NCBI GenBank assembly: GCA_956465555.1
Contig: OY101122.1
Span: 879,001-943,000 of the forward strand
Length of the DNA stretch: 64,000 nucleotides
Reading direction: 5' to 3'
Source of the DNA: Nitzschia sp. pyKryTriq1
Taxonomy: Eukaryota; Bacillariophyta; Bacillariophyceae; Bacillariales; Bacillariaceae
Of this stretch, positions 18,227 to 28,123 are shown piece after piece. Both the position numbers and the translations under genes were made by a program. The first letter of the stretch is position 1, and every line of letters starts with the position of its first letter. Under the pieces are notes generated by a model. It did not search any database. It was not told the origin of the DNA and was given only the letters and a program-made list of their open reading frames with translations.

Positions 18227-20250
18227 GACAGCACAACAGTGGGACAGATGATGGACGACAATGTTGGAGAACGGCTCGAGAACGAGAGCGCTTGAGAGCT
18301 CGGTTTCACATTCGTGAACGCGTGGCAAACGAAGACAAAACGACGCAACAGGCGGACGAGACAATCCAACACGGTATATCTGTCTTTAGCGATCCGCCCT
18401 CAATAACCATACTCCAGAATTATATTACATACATTAAGTCAGGGGATCGGTCCAAATTCTCGTTATCGCAATTGGATCGACACTTTGAGCTTGTATCTTC
18501 CAGGATTCCAAGATCACTTCTCGAGACGACGCGTCCAGGCGATGTCTTGTCCCTGCAAGACCATTCCCTTCAACTGTGCACTGCTTGGTTTGGAGTGGAC
18601 TACTCCCGAGATCTTGAGCTATACATGGATTCCCTTGCGACGTTCACGCTGATGGAGTATGCTGGCTGGATGGGCAAGTTCAGCATTGTGGGGGCTCTTC
18701 TCTTGGCCGGCGTTAATCCATGCACATCAGGAGGTCGACTGAAACAGCAATATCGCGAGGGCGAGGATTGGTCAGTTGCCATGGGAGGCAGAATAAACAA
18801 GCGATTCTTTGACTGTTTTCCACTGTTGTTATCGACCTATATTGTTAAGCGAGTTGTCGAGCTGAGACGAGATGTCTGGGTGCACCACCAGAACGAATTG
18901 ATCGATCGGAACTGCGACTGTTGTGAACGCCGAATCGTAGACGAGAGCTTACTATTCCGATGGTGCCATCACCACATTTGTGAGGCCTGTTTTTGGAATG
19001 ACCTCTTGGAGCACGTTGATCGTCGTGGCGATTTCAAAGATGTGATTGTGTGTCCATCCTGTGGCAGGGGCGATGATGATAGCTCAAAGGAAGATTTGAT
19101 GTTGCGGGACTCAGAAGAATTCAAAATGAATATGCCACCCAGAGAAAAAGGACAGAGGTCTCTGGTCAAGTTCGAGGCCCTCCCAGTGGATCGGCAAGCC
19201 TTAAAAGCCTCCTGTGGTAAAAAGAAGAAAAAACCGACTGAACGGGACCAGTGGGCACCCTCCTGGAACGATGCAGTCTTGCCGTCCTTGGGGTCGACAC
19301 AAAGCGTTCGCCAGGACAAATTCTTTTCCTTTGTTGAACGAAACTCGTTTCACTTTGTACGAGGCTGTCTCTATGCCGGAGTAGAAGTTGATTGGACCAA
19401 TGAGTATGGTCAGACCGCCCTATACATCTGTGCATGGCGTGGGTATGATGAAACGGCTCGCTTATTGCTTGAGTTTGGTGCCAATCCCAACATTGCTGCT
19501 AATGATGGCTCGTCGCCTTTCGGAGTGGCTGTATTGCTGCGCCATGAGAGTGTACAGGAGCTTATGGAAGAATACGGGTGCATCATTGATGAATCAAAAT
19601 CATTTCCATCCAGGAGTAATATATTTCCCACGGATTCGTCTTGGGAAATACCAGGAGTGGTATCGACTCTGATTCCTCCGGCCACTGAACACCCAGGTGC
19701 GGGATCCTATACTGTGGACGAGGCTTTGTCGACCATACAGATTGAGTGGCTTTTGTCGCTTCACGGAAGGATCCATGTAAACACCACGCAAAAGAAAAAG
19801 GCGGGACTCTGTTCCCAACGCTCGTACTTTTGTGATTCATCAGAACAAATCAACCGCAGTCTCCAGGGTGCCATTGTAAATGCGGGGCTTGTTTCTGAAA
19901 GGGCCCATGTTCAAGTATTTGCTCACATGAGATTTCTAGACTACTCCATTGCTGGGACGACCTTGAATCCACATGTTGACATTTGTCGAGCGGATCCAAT
20001 CTCGGGCAGACGGAGTACTCATACCTTTATTCTCTATCTGACGGATTGTCTACAGGGAGGAGAAACTTCGTTGTTGGGAGACGTCTCGGGGGAAAGGCGA
20101 TCCCAAATCTTGGCTTGTGTGTCCCCGAAACAAGGAAGGCTCCTTCTGTTTCCCCATGCTTGTCCTCACGAAGGCAATGAAGTCCGCGATGTTCCGAAAA
20201 TTCTGCTTCGTGGAGAAGTATTTCTTGCTGAAACAGGTTGTGTGATATGA
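18223..20250 (+). CDS. Ankyrin-repeat / RING-like / 2OG-Fe(II) oxygenase fusion protein
   Basis: Multidomain protein of 675 residues, single exon. From the N-terminus: a helical region; a RING-like zinc site at about residues 231-281 (CDCCERR, WCHHHICEAC, CPSC), spacing compatible with an E3 ligase-type finger; two ankyrin repeats at about 365-450 (NEYGQTALYICAWRGYDE, LLLEFGANPNIAANDG); and a C-terminal prolyl-4-hydroxylase-like 2-oxoglutarate domain with HxD in NPHVDICRAD near 580, the GGET turn, a distal His in FPHACPHEGNEV and a basic residue after it. Such a combination suggests an oxygenase whose targets are chosen by the ankyrin/RING parts, but no characterised homologue is known to me. 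The frame is open upstream but has no earlier ATG. The ATG is overlapped by the stop of a three-codon upstream ORF (18218-18226). Confidence 0.85.
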   Translation: MRQHNSGTDDGRQCWRTARERERLRARFHIRERVANEDKTTQQADETIQHGISVFSDPPSITILQNYITYIKSGDRSKFSLSQLDRHFELVSSRIPRSLLETTRPGDVLSLQDHSLQLCTAWFGVDYSRDLELYMDSLATFTLMEYAGWMGKFSIVGALLLAGVNPCTSGGRLKQQYREGEDWSVAMGGRINKRFFDCFPLLLSTYIVKRVVELRRDVWVHHQNELIDRNCDCCERRIVDESLLFRWCHHHICEACFWNDLLEHVDRRGDFKDVIVCPSCGRGDDDSSKEDLMLRDSEEFKMNMPPREKGQRSLVKFEALPVDRQALKASCGKKKKKPTERDQWAPSWNDAVLPSLGSTQSVRQDKFFSFVERNSFHFVRGCLYAGVEVDWTNEYGQTALYICAWRGYDETARLLLEFGANPNIAANDGSSPFGVAVLLRHESVQELMEEYGCIIDESKSFPSRSNIFPTDSSWEIPGVVSTLIPPATEHPGAGSYTVDEALSTIQIEWLLSLHGRIHVNTTQKKKAGLCSQRSYFCDSSEQINRSLQGAIVNAGLVSERAHVQVFAHMRFLDYSIAGTTLNPHVDICRADPISGRRSTHTFILYLTDCLQGGETSLLGDVSGERRSQILACVSPKQGRLLLFPHACPHEGNEVRDVPKILLRGEVFLAETGCVI

Positions 20251-20333
20251 GTGAACTATACGATCTACAATAGGTCAGCTAAATGTGTAGCGCTAGTTTG
20301 GCTATTAGAACAACACTGTTCGACTCGATTCTT

Positions 20334-23231
20334 TTAGGACGCTTGGGCATAGCAGGTGTCAGATGGGTCGATTTGAAAGGGGCCACAATACTCGAGCATT
20401 TTGTAGGCCAGTACGACCATGACAAATGTAGAGATGACGTCTTGAAGGGCGGTCTCTATCAGCCCTTTCCATTTTTCGGCGCTGAGTTCAAAGAAAAAGC
20501 CAAAGAAGAGAGGAGGCAAAGCGCCGCTTAATCCAGCAGCAATCATACTTATTCCTTGAGCAATCATGATTGAGAATCCAAACAATGCATTGAAACCACT
20601 CATCGTAAATGCCACCAAACCCAGAAGAGTTCCTGTCACCAGCCCCAAGTATGCAGCGGTGCCTATTTCCTGCAACAACCAAGGCATACAGTTTTTCCTG
20701 GTGATCTGGCCGTTAGATATGCCGTGGGCAGTCAGCGTACTCGTCTGCAGCCCCACGTTACCAGAAATGGCGCTGCACAACGGAAGCAGGGCCATCAGCA
20801 TGTAATACGTGGATCGACCCAGCAAGGAACATAGCCGATCACTTCCACCCGCTATCATCAACACCACCGGCACTTCCACCAAAAAAGTTGCCGCAAGGGC
20901 CAATATACGTTCCGGGAAGGCTCTGTATAGCAGAGAACTTTGCATGTACTTTTCTCGGGTATCTTGTTTTGGTGCTTCCGTGGCACTGACGCTAGGAGCT
21001 TCTTTGAGATTCGCCTTTGTCGTGCTAGCACGAGAGTTAGTCACAATCTCACTTGGGATATCTGGCATCAGTGGCTCGGCTTCCGAGGATAACTGTTCCT
21101 GAAGTCGCATTTCATGTTGATTTAACCCGTTTGATTTTCTTGCAACGTTACTCGCTGTCCCGTAATTAGGAGGTGATCGCGTTCGGGGTGGGAGTTCGTC
21201 TACGGTTCGTGGTCGAAACGGCGATGGCTCCATACTTAGCCTACTTCCTGGAGACCACAGGCGATCCGGGCTCGCGTCTTGAATACGAGCAAACTGGGAC
21301 GTGGAAGGTGATACAGGTGCATCCTTATCATAGTCAAAACCTTCAACGTCAAAATCCAGCAACTTGTCCGGCATGGACATGACACGTCGAACAGGGCTTT
21401 TGGATGAGCGGGCGTCTCTACGGAATTGTGCCGCCTGTTGAGCACTGATCATGCCAGGTCGAATCTGGCGATTTACGATACCTGCATTCAGTGTTGCCAA
21501 ATCCGATAGATCATCGGGGCCCTCGTCTATGTATGGGATGGACGGGCCCATCTGGAGGGCCGGATCATGGGCATCAGCGTTTGAACTTGGAGCATCAGCA
21601 AGAGGAGATAGAAGAGTATCTTCGTGACCAAGTTCACTAGGAGGATTGGCAGTGACACTGACGCCGCCTCCATCGCTTGAAGCACCTAGGTTCGAGGTGA
21701 CCGAAGCATTCTCTAGTTCATCGATACTCCGACGGTCATCGGCATTCTCTGACACGGTAGGCTGGGCACTATGGTTACCACTGAGAATGGATGCCGATTC
21801 CATCGCTGTGGTGGGTGTACCTTGACTCAAGGTTGTCCCTCCGGTATGGTCAATTCCTGGACCACCAAAATCCGATACGAGCTCCGCCACGAAGGAAGAC
21901 GCCGACAAGTCGTCACGTTCCGAAGGAGGTGCGTTCTGCTGACTGACCTCCTCGATGGCCTCCAATTCTTCGATTTCTGCTTGGGTCAAACCAAGTACGC
22001 GAGGTTGGTCAATAGTAGGACTCTCTGGTGGCAATATGTCCACTGTTTGTTCCATCGGTGACGGTTGAATGTGGTCGCCATCGACAGTCAATTCCGGTGT
22101 GGGCATGTCTGGCGGTGGACCAAGATCTGAAATACGAGTCACCTCCGAGGTGACGCAGTCCATGGACGCGCTTGCGAGATAGGATGCACCATCCCTTGGC
22201 GTGTTGATTCCTGTAGACGTGTCTCCGTTGTAGTCATCACCTGGGGTGTCGTCAAAGTCTTTTCGAGAGACAGAGCGAGAGGGGGTTGCCACCTGTTCTG
22301 GAATGGACTCTCCACCTACCGAAGACTGACCTAGTCGCGGACTATCCGGTCTGGGAGAATGTGGTGGATCCATATCGAATGACACACTACGATCCACATT
22401 AGACGGCCGGTGGTCGATACTGGCCTCATGCGACGAGGCAGGCTCTACGACTACTGGCTCTTGCAAAAATCGTTCCATGACGACACCCTGATTCTGCGTG
22501 TCTCGTTTACTGCTTGTGATAGGGTCACGTACCGTATCCTCCTCCATGATAGTTCCTTGTTCTTGTAGAAACCTCTCCATGGGGTAGTTCATCTGTTTGT
22601 GCTGATCGTCCTCCAGCAGAACATCCACGGGTCCAACAATGCTGCCTTCACCAACAGTCCCAGCAACACTGCCATTCTCCCGCATCGAGTTGTGATCTTC
22701 ATCGCCCTCGTGATCCTCATCCTCTTCTACGAGGCTCTCTTCGTGCCCATTTCGCAGGGCGAACTGCCGTTTGAGCCTGGCGCGTTCCGTCTCCACTCGC
22801 CGTTGACGTTCTCGCTCCACCAACTTTTCTTTGAGTGTGGGTTCCTCTCGATGTGGCGGTGCGACAGCGAGACCCTCGTCTACCGCAACAGTGGTAACAC
22901 TACCAGTGGTCGCCGCTGAAGCCGCCACAGCTACCGACGCTGCGTGCTCGCCATCGTCGTCCAGGACGGACGAAGGAGTTCGATGAATCGTTTCATCGGT
23001 ACCCACCACCTGTCGACTCCAGTCATCCATCATGTCCTCACCAGGCGGATGATTGCTCGACGACGAATCATCGTGATCGCCCTCCATTACGAGGGACGTC
23101 GTTGTGGATAAGCGCCCTCGCTCGCTAGCATCCGTTTCGACATGTCGACTCCACGCGTCATCCTCGATCAGACTGTCATTGAAGTGCTCAGCTCGTTCCG
23201 GGGACACTGGAACCAGAGATGAGTGATCCAT
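20334..23231 (-). CDS. MgtE/SLC41-type divalent cation transporter with a very long acidic N-terminus
   Basis: 965 residues from ATG 23231 (one codon after a GTG). The C-terminal ~190 residues form an MgtE integral-membrane domain (PF01769): about five hydrophobic helices with ALLPLCSAISGNVGLQTSTLTAHGIS, the conserved family signature around the N-x-G-x-Q motif, and SGALPPLFFGFFF near the end. MgtE and SLC41 proteins conduct or exchange Mg2+. Unlike bacterial MgtE there is no visible CBS pair; instead about 780 residues of mostly disordered, Asp/Glu/Ser/Pro-rich sequence precede the membrane part, with an RERQRRVETERARLKRQ coiled-coil-like segment near residue 140. Only one MgtE domain is present, whereas animal SLC41 has two, so dimerisation is expected. 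The membrane and cation specificity cannot be told from sequence. Confidence 0.85.
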   Translation of the reverse strand: MDHSSLVPVSPERAEHFNDSLIEDDAWSRHVETDASERGRLSTTTSLVMEGDHDDSSSSNHPPGEDMMDDWSRQVVGTDETIHRTPSSVLDDDGEHAASVAVAASAATTGSVTTVAVDEGLAVAPPHREEPTLKEKLVERERQRRVETERARLKRQFALRNGHEESLVEEDEDHEGDEDHNSMRENGSVAGTVGEGSIVGPVDVLLEDDQHKQMNYPMERFLQEQGTIMEEDTVRDPITSSKRDTQNQGVVMERFLQEPVVVEPASSHEASIDHRPSNVDRSVSFDMDPPHSPRPDSPRLGQSSVGGESIPEQVATPSRSVSRKDFDDTPGDDYNGDTSTGINTPRDGASYLASASMDCVTSEVTRISDLGPPPDMPTPELTVDGDHIQPSPMEQTVDILPPESPTIDQPRVLGLTQAEIEELEAIEEVSQQNAPPSERDDLSASSFVAELVSDFGGPGIDHTGGTTLSQGTPTTAMESASILSGNHSAQPTVSENADDRRSIDELENASVTSNLGASSDGGGVSVTANPPSELGHEDTLLSPLADAPSSNADAHDPALQMGPSIPYIDEGPDDLSDLATLNAGIVNRQIRPGMISAQQAAQFRRDARSSKSPVRRVMSMPDKLLDFDVEGFDYDKDAPVSPSTSQFARIQDASPDRLWSPGSRLSMEPSPFRPRTVDELPPRTRSPPNYGTASNVARKSNGLNQHEMRLQEQLSSEAEPLMPDIPSEIVTNSRASTTKANLKEAPSVSATEAPKQDTREKYMQSSLLYRAFPERILALAATFLVEVPVVLMIAGGSDRLCSLLGRSTYYMLMALLPLCSAISGNVGLQTSTLTAHGISNGQITRKNCMPWLLQEIGTAAYLGLVTGTLLGLVAFTMSGFNALFGFSIMIAQGISMIAAGLSGALPPLFFGFFFELSAEKWKGLIETALQDVISTFVMVVLAYKMLEYCGPFQIDPSDTCYAQAS

Positions 23232-23908
23232 CACGAATTCAAGCGATCTACTGAATGTTTGCTATACAGACAGAGCAAGTACTGAACGTGGAAGTGGGAG
23301 CTGCTTGTATGGACACAACTGAAGTAGTCAGATGCTAACTGCACAAAGATATGTTGAATATGAATAGAATAGGAGCTACAGTAGACAGTATGCAGGATAC
23401 TACGAGTACTTGCATGTGGTGCTTGTCTCCTGTCTCCTGTTTCCGTCCTCTCCTCTCTCCATCTCGCCACTTTTCGCCATGCATGATGTTGTTCCGCCTC
23501 TTCTCTCACGCTCTTCTCGCGCTACGACTAGCTCTGCGCGCGGGATATATGGCGAAGAGGAAAACCTCATCGCCGCGTTGCGTGTGTCAGGGGGTCAGGC
23601 GGGCAAAACGAAGCTCGTAGAGCTCGTGATCGCATTGGTCCATCTTCGTGCCAGAGCGAGCGAGCGGAGCGGGGCCGAGGGCGGGCGGCGGGCGCGCGTG
23701 CTGGTAGAATATCTTCGACTACAACGACTCCCAAATCCTCCAATCCTCCAAGAAGCAATAATGAAAATCTCCTCCTCCAAACTCAAACCCTCTATTCCCG
23801 GTACACAAGTCCAAAGTCTTGGCTTTTTAATTTTTGCTGTCAATCAAAGTCTTCCACCCTCTGATCGTATGTCTATATTCGAGACTGAATGTATTGATTT
23901 ATCTGACA
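23232..23908. other. Divergent 5' region, no gene seen
   Basis: 677 bp between the MgtE-like and D-ribulose kinase starts. It contains a GCGAGCGAGCGGAGCGGGGCCGAG GC-rich patch split across 23655-23690 and no clear repeats or RNA genes. Confidence 0.5.
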
Positions 23909-25579
23909 ATGTCACGTCAATCTGAAAAGAGGTCCTTGACACCGCTTGTAGCTCATTTGGTTGTTTGGCTTTGGAGCATCCGTGTCACTTGCGGCATGGT
24001 GGTGGACAGTAGCCATTCTCGTAGTCGCTTTGTGGGATTTGACCTTGGGTACGTAGTCTATGTATGATATAGACCTGCTTGTTGGTCAATCGATATCTAT
24101 ATTTCTTTTGCCTCTCATGCTCGATCGATCATCGTTTTGATATCTTGTTTGGACAGAACTTCGGGTGCGAGAATTTCGGTAATTGAACCTGTCGAGCCAA
24201 TAATCGATAATGAGGATGGCGGCAATGATAAAAACAACAACAGCTACAAGGAAGTATACACTCAAGCTTTAACTTGGGATGGAAAGGGCATTGGGACCTA
24301 CGATGATGCCGATGCTTGGGTGACAGCAGTGGAAACCTTGTTGGCAGGTGCGTCGAAGCACCTGGGGGGCTTGGAGTCGATTCAATCGATCTGTGTTTCA
24401 GGGACATCAGCGAGTTGTGTCATGGTAGACCGGCAAACCCAACAAGTTACTCGATCTGCACGGATGTACAATTACGATATATTGGTAGGGGCTGGTGAAG
24501 ATGCCGCCAAAGAAAAAGCTGCGAGGGAAGCATTGGAGCTGTTGGAACGCCACGCACCACCCAGGCATACTGCCCGAGCCCGCACGGGATCCCTTGCCAA
24601 ATTATTAGCATGGGCGAAGGAGGTGCCATTGACCGAAAACGAGGTGCTCTGTCATCAATCTGACTATATATCTATGCGGTTACTTTCTCAGACGACACCT
24701 GTAAAGAGCGATTGGCACAACTGCCTCAAATTGGGATTCGATGTGCGACAAAGAGTATGGCCCGAGTGGTTGGTGACTTGTTTGCAGGACGCTGGTGTAT
24801 CCAATCCTGTAGAAGACGGACTCGGTGTGATTCCATTACAAGTCGGCTCGCCAGGAGCGCCCATGGGAACCATCGACAGTGGTGTGGCGGCACGATTAGG
24901 ACTTGGCCCAGATACGGTTGTGGTCGGAGGGACGACAGACTCAAACGCTGCCTTTTTTGCGGCCGCGGGAACAACTCCGTCGTATGGAACATCAGTGACG
25001 TCTCTTGGGAGCACACTTGCCATGAAGCAACTTTCTCCTACGTATGTCGAAGACGTGGACCGTGGAGTCTATAGTCACCGATTCCCGAACTTTGAAAATC
25101 CCGAAGAAGAAGCGTGGCTAGTAGGTGGAGCTAGCAACGTCGGGTGCGTGATACTTCGCGAGCTCGACTTCAGTAACGAGGAACTCATGGACATGAGTAT
25201 GCAGATAGATCCGATGCAAGACAGCCCTTTCACATATTATCCGCTGACGAAAGTGGGAGAACGCTTTCCTATCGCAGATTCAGAGAAGAAACCCGTTCTA
25301 GAGCCGGTTCCAGAGAGTCGCAAGGAATACCTCCACGGCCTCTTACAGTCTATCGGCGACGTGGAACGGGAGGGGTTTTCAGTTCTACAAGATCTCGGAG
25401 CTCCTCCCCCAACGGTTGTGTGGACGTGCGGAGGTGGGTCGAAGAACGAAATGTGGAGTCGCCTGCGAGAACGGCGCCTGTCAGAACGGTTTCTTGGTTC
25501 AGATATCAAAGTAAAAAAAGCCGATTGCACTGAAGCGAGTTTTGGCGCGGCACTACTTGCCGCCGCAACATTTCACTAG
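23909..25579 (+). CDS. FGGY-family D-ribulose kinase, plant/cyanobacterial XK-1 type
   Basis: Phosphorylates D-ribulose (family knowledge from the plant plastid enzyme formerly called XK-1 and its cyanobacterial homologue); salvages ribulose into the pentose phosphate/Calvin pool. Exons 23909-24048 and 24157-25579 join across a 108-bp intron (donor GTACGTAG, acceptor GGACAG), rebuilding the FGGY nucleotide-site start VGFDLGTSGAR. 520 residues. Further landmarks: GTSASCVMVD, TGSLAKLLAWAKEVP, HQSDYISMRLL, the catalytic-loop VVVGGTTDSNAAF with its Asp, TSLGSTLAMK, WLVGGASNVG, YYPLTKVGERFPIAD and the C-terminal TCGGGSKNEMW and TEASFGAALLA. The first 30 residues are hydrophobic/basic (LVAHLVVWLWSIRV), a possible targeting leader, but no clear diatom plastid ASAFAP motif is visible. 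Confidence 0.9.
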
Positions 25580-25635
25580 ACTAGTGCGTTGATTCATCTA
25601 ATGTGAATCATCTAATGAGAGAATGATCTTACAGA

Positions 25636-26733
25636 CTACGAATCTATTCCCACCGCAGGAAATGATCGCGCGTGAACAGCCCTTAAGGCTTGAGCAAGCT
25701 CCACCTGGCCCGGCCGGCCCAGGTGCAGCCTTGCACAGAGGGAAATATAAGCATCATCACTAATAAGTGAAAATCCGTTTGGCAAAGAGTTCTGTATGAT
25801 CGTCAAGTCACATTCGTCCAAAGATGCTTTCAGCATCGACCACCCGTTTCTGCCACAAAGTTCTGGAAGATCCAACAAAGTCAGCCCACAGTCAATAGGT
25901 GGAACCACCATCGCTGCTTTGGAGCGATCATGAGGAACATCAACCACTATTGCGTATTGGAGAGGACGATACCGAATATCGACCGAGCTGGCATTGACAT
26001 ACAAGGTCTCACCATCAAAGGTGGTACCAAAACCCTCGTGAATATGACCAAAAATGTTAACGCGGGGCTTCACTCGCTGCTGGATTTCCTGCAAAAGGTC
26101 GTAACATCCCACATTTCCCGCTTTCGGAACAAAGTCTCCTCGCCCTAGTGGCGGACCGTGCGTTATTAAAATATCAGTTGATGGAGGGATATCCCGCCAC
26201 TTTTCCAGAATAGTGGGACCTCGATCCAACATGAATGCCCAGCCGCAAAATTCCGGTGTCCAGGGAGAGCCATACAACTCAAGTCCCGAGGATGTCGTAT
26301 AAGCAGAATCTTGCAGATATATACAATTCTTTCTGATCGCCTTCACAGCTTCGTCAGTTGCATCCACGTTCCGTTCACTCTTCAAATAGTGCGCTTGATG
26401 CAAGATCCTATCATGATTCCCGGCAATGGCAACTATTTCCGTAAAGGAATTGGATAGCCCCCCAAAGTAGTCGCTTATATCTTGAATTGCCCGAAGCTCG
26501 CCATGCATCGAGAAATCACCGGCATGGACCAGGACATCACCAGGGGGCAAGTGAGACACTTCACGGTGACGACTGTGAGTGTCACTTATGCAGACAAGGC
26601 GAGTGCAGTCCGGGGGCTTGACATTGGCCGATTTCACAGGTATTTGAAAAACTTGTTGGTCCTTGATGGAATGCCATACATCACTGAGACTTGCATCGGC
26701 AATGATGCTCTCGAAATCCGAGTCGGGTTCCAT
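25636..26733 (-). CDS. Metallophosphoesterase, MPPED1/2 (239AB)-like
   Basis: Calcineurin-like dimetal phosphodiesterase of about 365 residues; animal MPPED proteins hydrolyse cyclic nucleotides weakly, and the true substrate is unknown here. All five motif blocks are present in order: VCISDTHSRH (D-x-H), LVHAGDFSMHG (GD), VAIAGNHDRI (GNHD), ILITHGPPLGRGD (H) and NIFGHIHEGFG (GHxH), spread over about residues 50-245. ELYGSPWTP is characteristic of the MPPED branch. The C-terminal 90 residues are a lineage-specific helical tail. First in-frame ATG at 26733; the frame is open slightly further, so a 5' exon cannot be excluded. It converges on the D-ribulose kinase with only 56 bp between stops. 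Confidence 0.88.
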   Translation of the reverse strand: MEPDSDFESIIADASLSDVWHSIKDQQVFQIPVKSANVKPPDCTRLVCISDTHSRHREVSHLPPGDVLVHAGDFSMHGELRAIQDISDYFGGLSNSFTEIVAIAGNHDRILHQAHYLKSERNVDATDEAVKAIRKNCIYLQDSAYTTSSGLELYGSPWTPEFCGWAFMLDRGPTILEKWRDIPPSTDILITHGPPLGRGDFVPKAGNVGCYDLLQEIQQRVKPRVNIFGHIHEGFGTTFDGETLYVNASSVDIRYRPLQYAIVVDVPHDRSKAAMVVPPIDCGLTLLDLPELCGRNGWSMLKASLDECDLTIIQNSLPNGFSLISDDAYISLCARLHLGRPGQVELAQALRAVHARSFPAVGIDS

Positions 26734-28123
26734 AGAAATGCTTTTATCCTCCACATCCCGCGAGACGTGGGATGATTGTTCACTTCCAACATTTCATGAG
26801 CCCAACGAGGATGAGGATGGGGATTCCTCGTCGCAGCTTGGCGCTAGTCCAAAACTTCGACATTTTGATTGTTCGAATCTTTTCTGTGCCGAACAGTATC
26901 AAGTATGTTGGGAATGAATTGTAAGGCTCGACTGGCTCGACCAGAGACGGTTGACGGACAGCCCGTGAGAGTCCGGAGCACCACAAACCTCATCCTCGTG
27001 GGCCCCTCGGAGGATCAGTAGAGTAAGAATGATAGACTCACTCTTTACATCTCCTGACGATTAACATCTTTCTTGCTTTACCTCTGCTTTTATCACTCCT
27101 ACCATGTCTTCTGAGACCTTTTATGACTCAAACGGTTCCCTTTTCGTGGCAGCACACCAGCCACTGCAGTAGCGGGACCGTTACTCCTAGTGGCCCCACC
27201 TTTGATGTGGAGGAGCTCCAGCTCTTGTTAGCCTTGATTGGCCCCAAGATGACTGATGTGGGGGACAGCTTGGCTTCTGAGCTTCGAGCTGTCCTCCTGC
27301 TCTGTCGCTCTGATTTCTCAAATTTGGACCTAGGTCTGACTTTGGGAGGTCCAAGGTTGGAAAACCGAAAACCAAATTTCCATATCTTGGACATGCTAAT
27401 AACTGGTCTTATTCTTGGTGATATTGATGTCAATAGATGATACTGGTACGTACTAATACTTGTATTAGTCCACTCATCACCAAAACCATCATAACACAAC
27501 TCGAAGGCATGTTGCTTCTCTTCATTCAAGGGGCGAGCCGGTCAGCATGTGGCATGCGGCATCCGCCCGTGACCACACACAAGAAGCACGACCGAACATA
27601 AAGGCTATTGCTCGTTTGCAAACTTTACTTAGAAATACACACTCGAAACTCGCCCAAAATATCATTCAGGGACGTATATCATATGGAATCAGTTGTTATT
27701 TACCAACAGGTCGAACGGAAATGTATTAATATGCCCGTTTCTAGCGAGGGCCTATGAAATGAAATGGGATGATGTGCATGGAATTTTTCGCTACGCGTTG
27801 GCACGAACACAGGATGAAAACTCATGCATTGGTTTTCGTCGACCACCGCGTGGAGCCCAGCAACCAAACTCACGGTCGGTCGTCGGCTGTTTCGTGTTTC
27901 GTGTTTTGTTTCGTCAAAATAGGAGGTTTCATCCTCTCACCTTCCGTACCGGTACTACAGTAGGACCAATCCGTAGATTGGGTCACCCCACGGCACACAA
28001 CGCCATTATCTACCAGGTTCAATTTTTGGAAGTGCGCATACCTTCAACTTCCTCACACTGCTGCAACAAGGAAAGATCAACGGAGGCTCATAGTTTGCTG
28101 TTGACAAAATTAAAATTGAAACA
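26734..28123. other. Long divergent 5' region, no gene seen
   Basis: 1.39 kb between the metallophosphoesterase and the secreted GPI-type protein. Several small frames exist on both strands (27123-27440 +, 27128-27529 -) but lack motifs, and they overlap each other antisense. CCGTACCGGTACTAC occurs at 27945-27959. Confidence 0.45.

Noticed and set aside
27102-27529. Small overlapping frames on both strands around 27.1-27.5 kb
   Set aside because: Mutually antisense with no recognisable product; the + frame from ATG 27102 stops after 22 codons.
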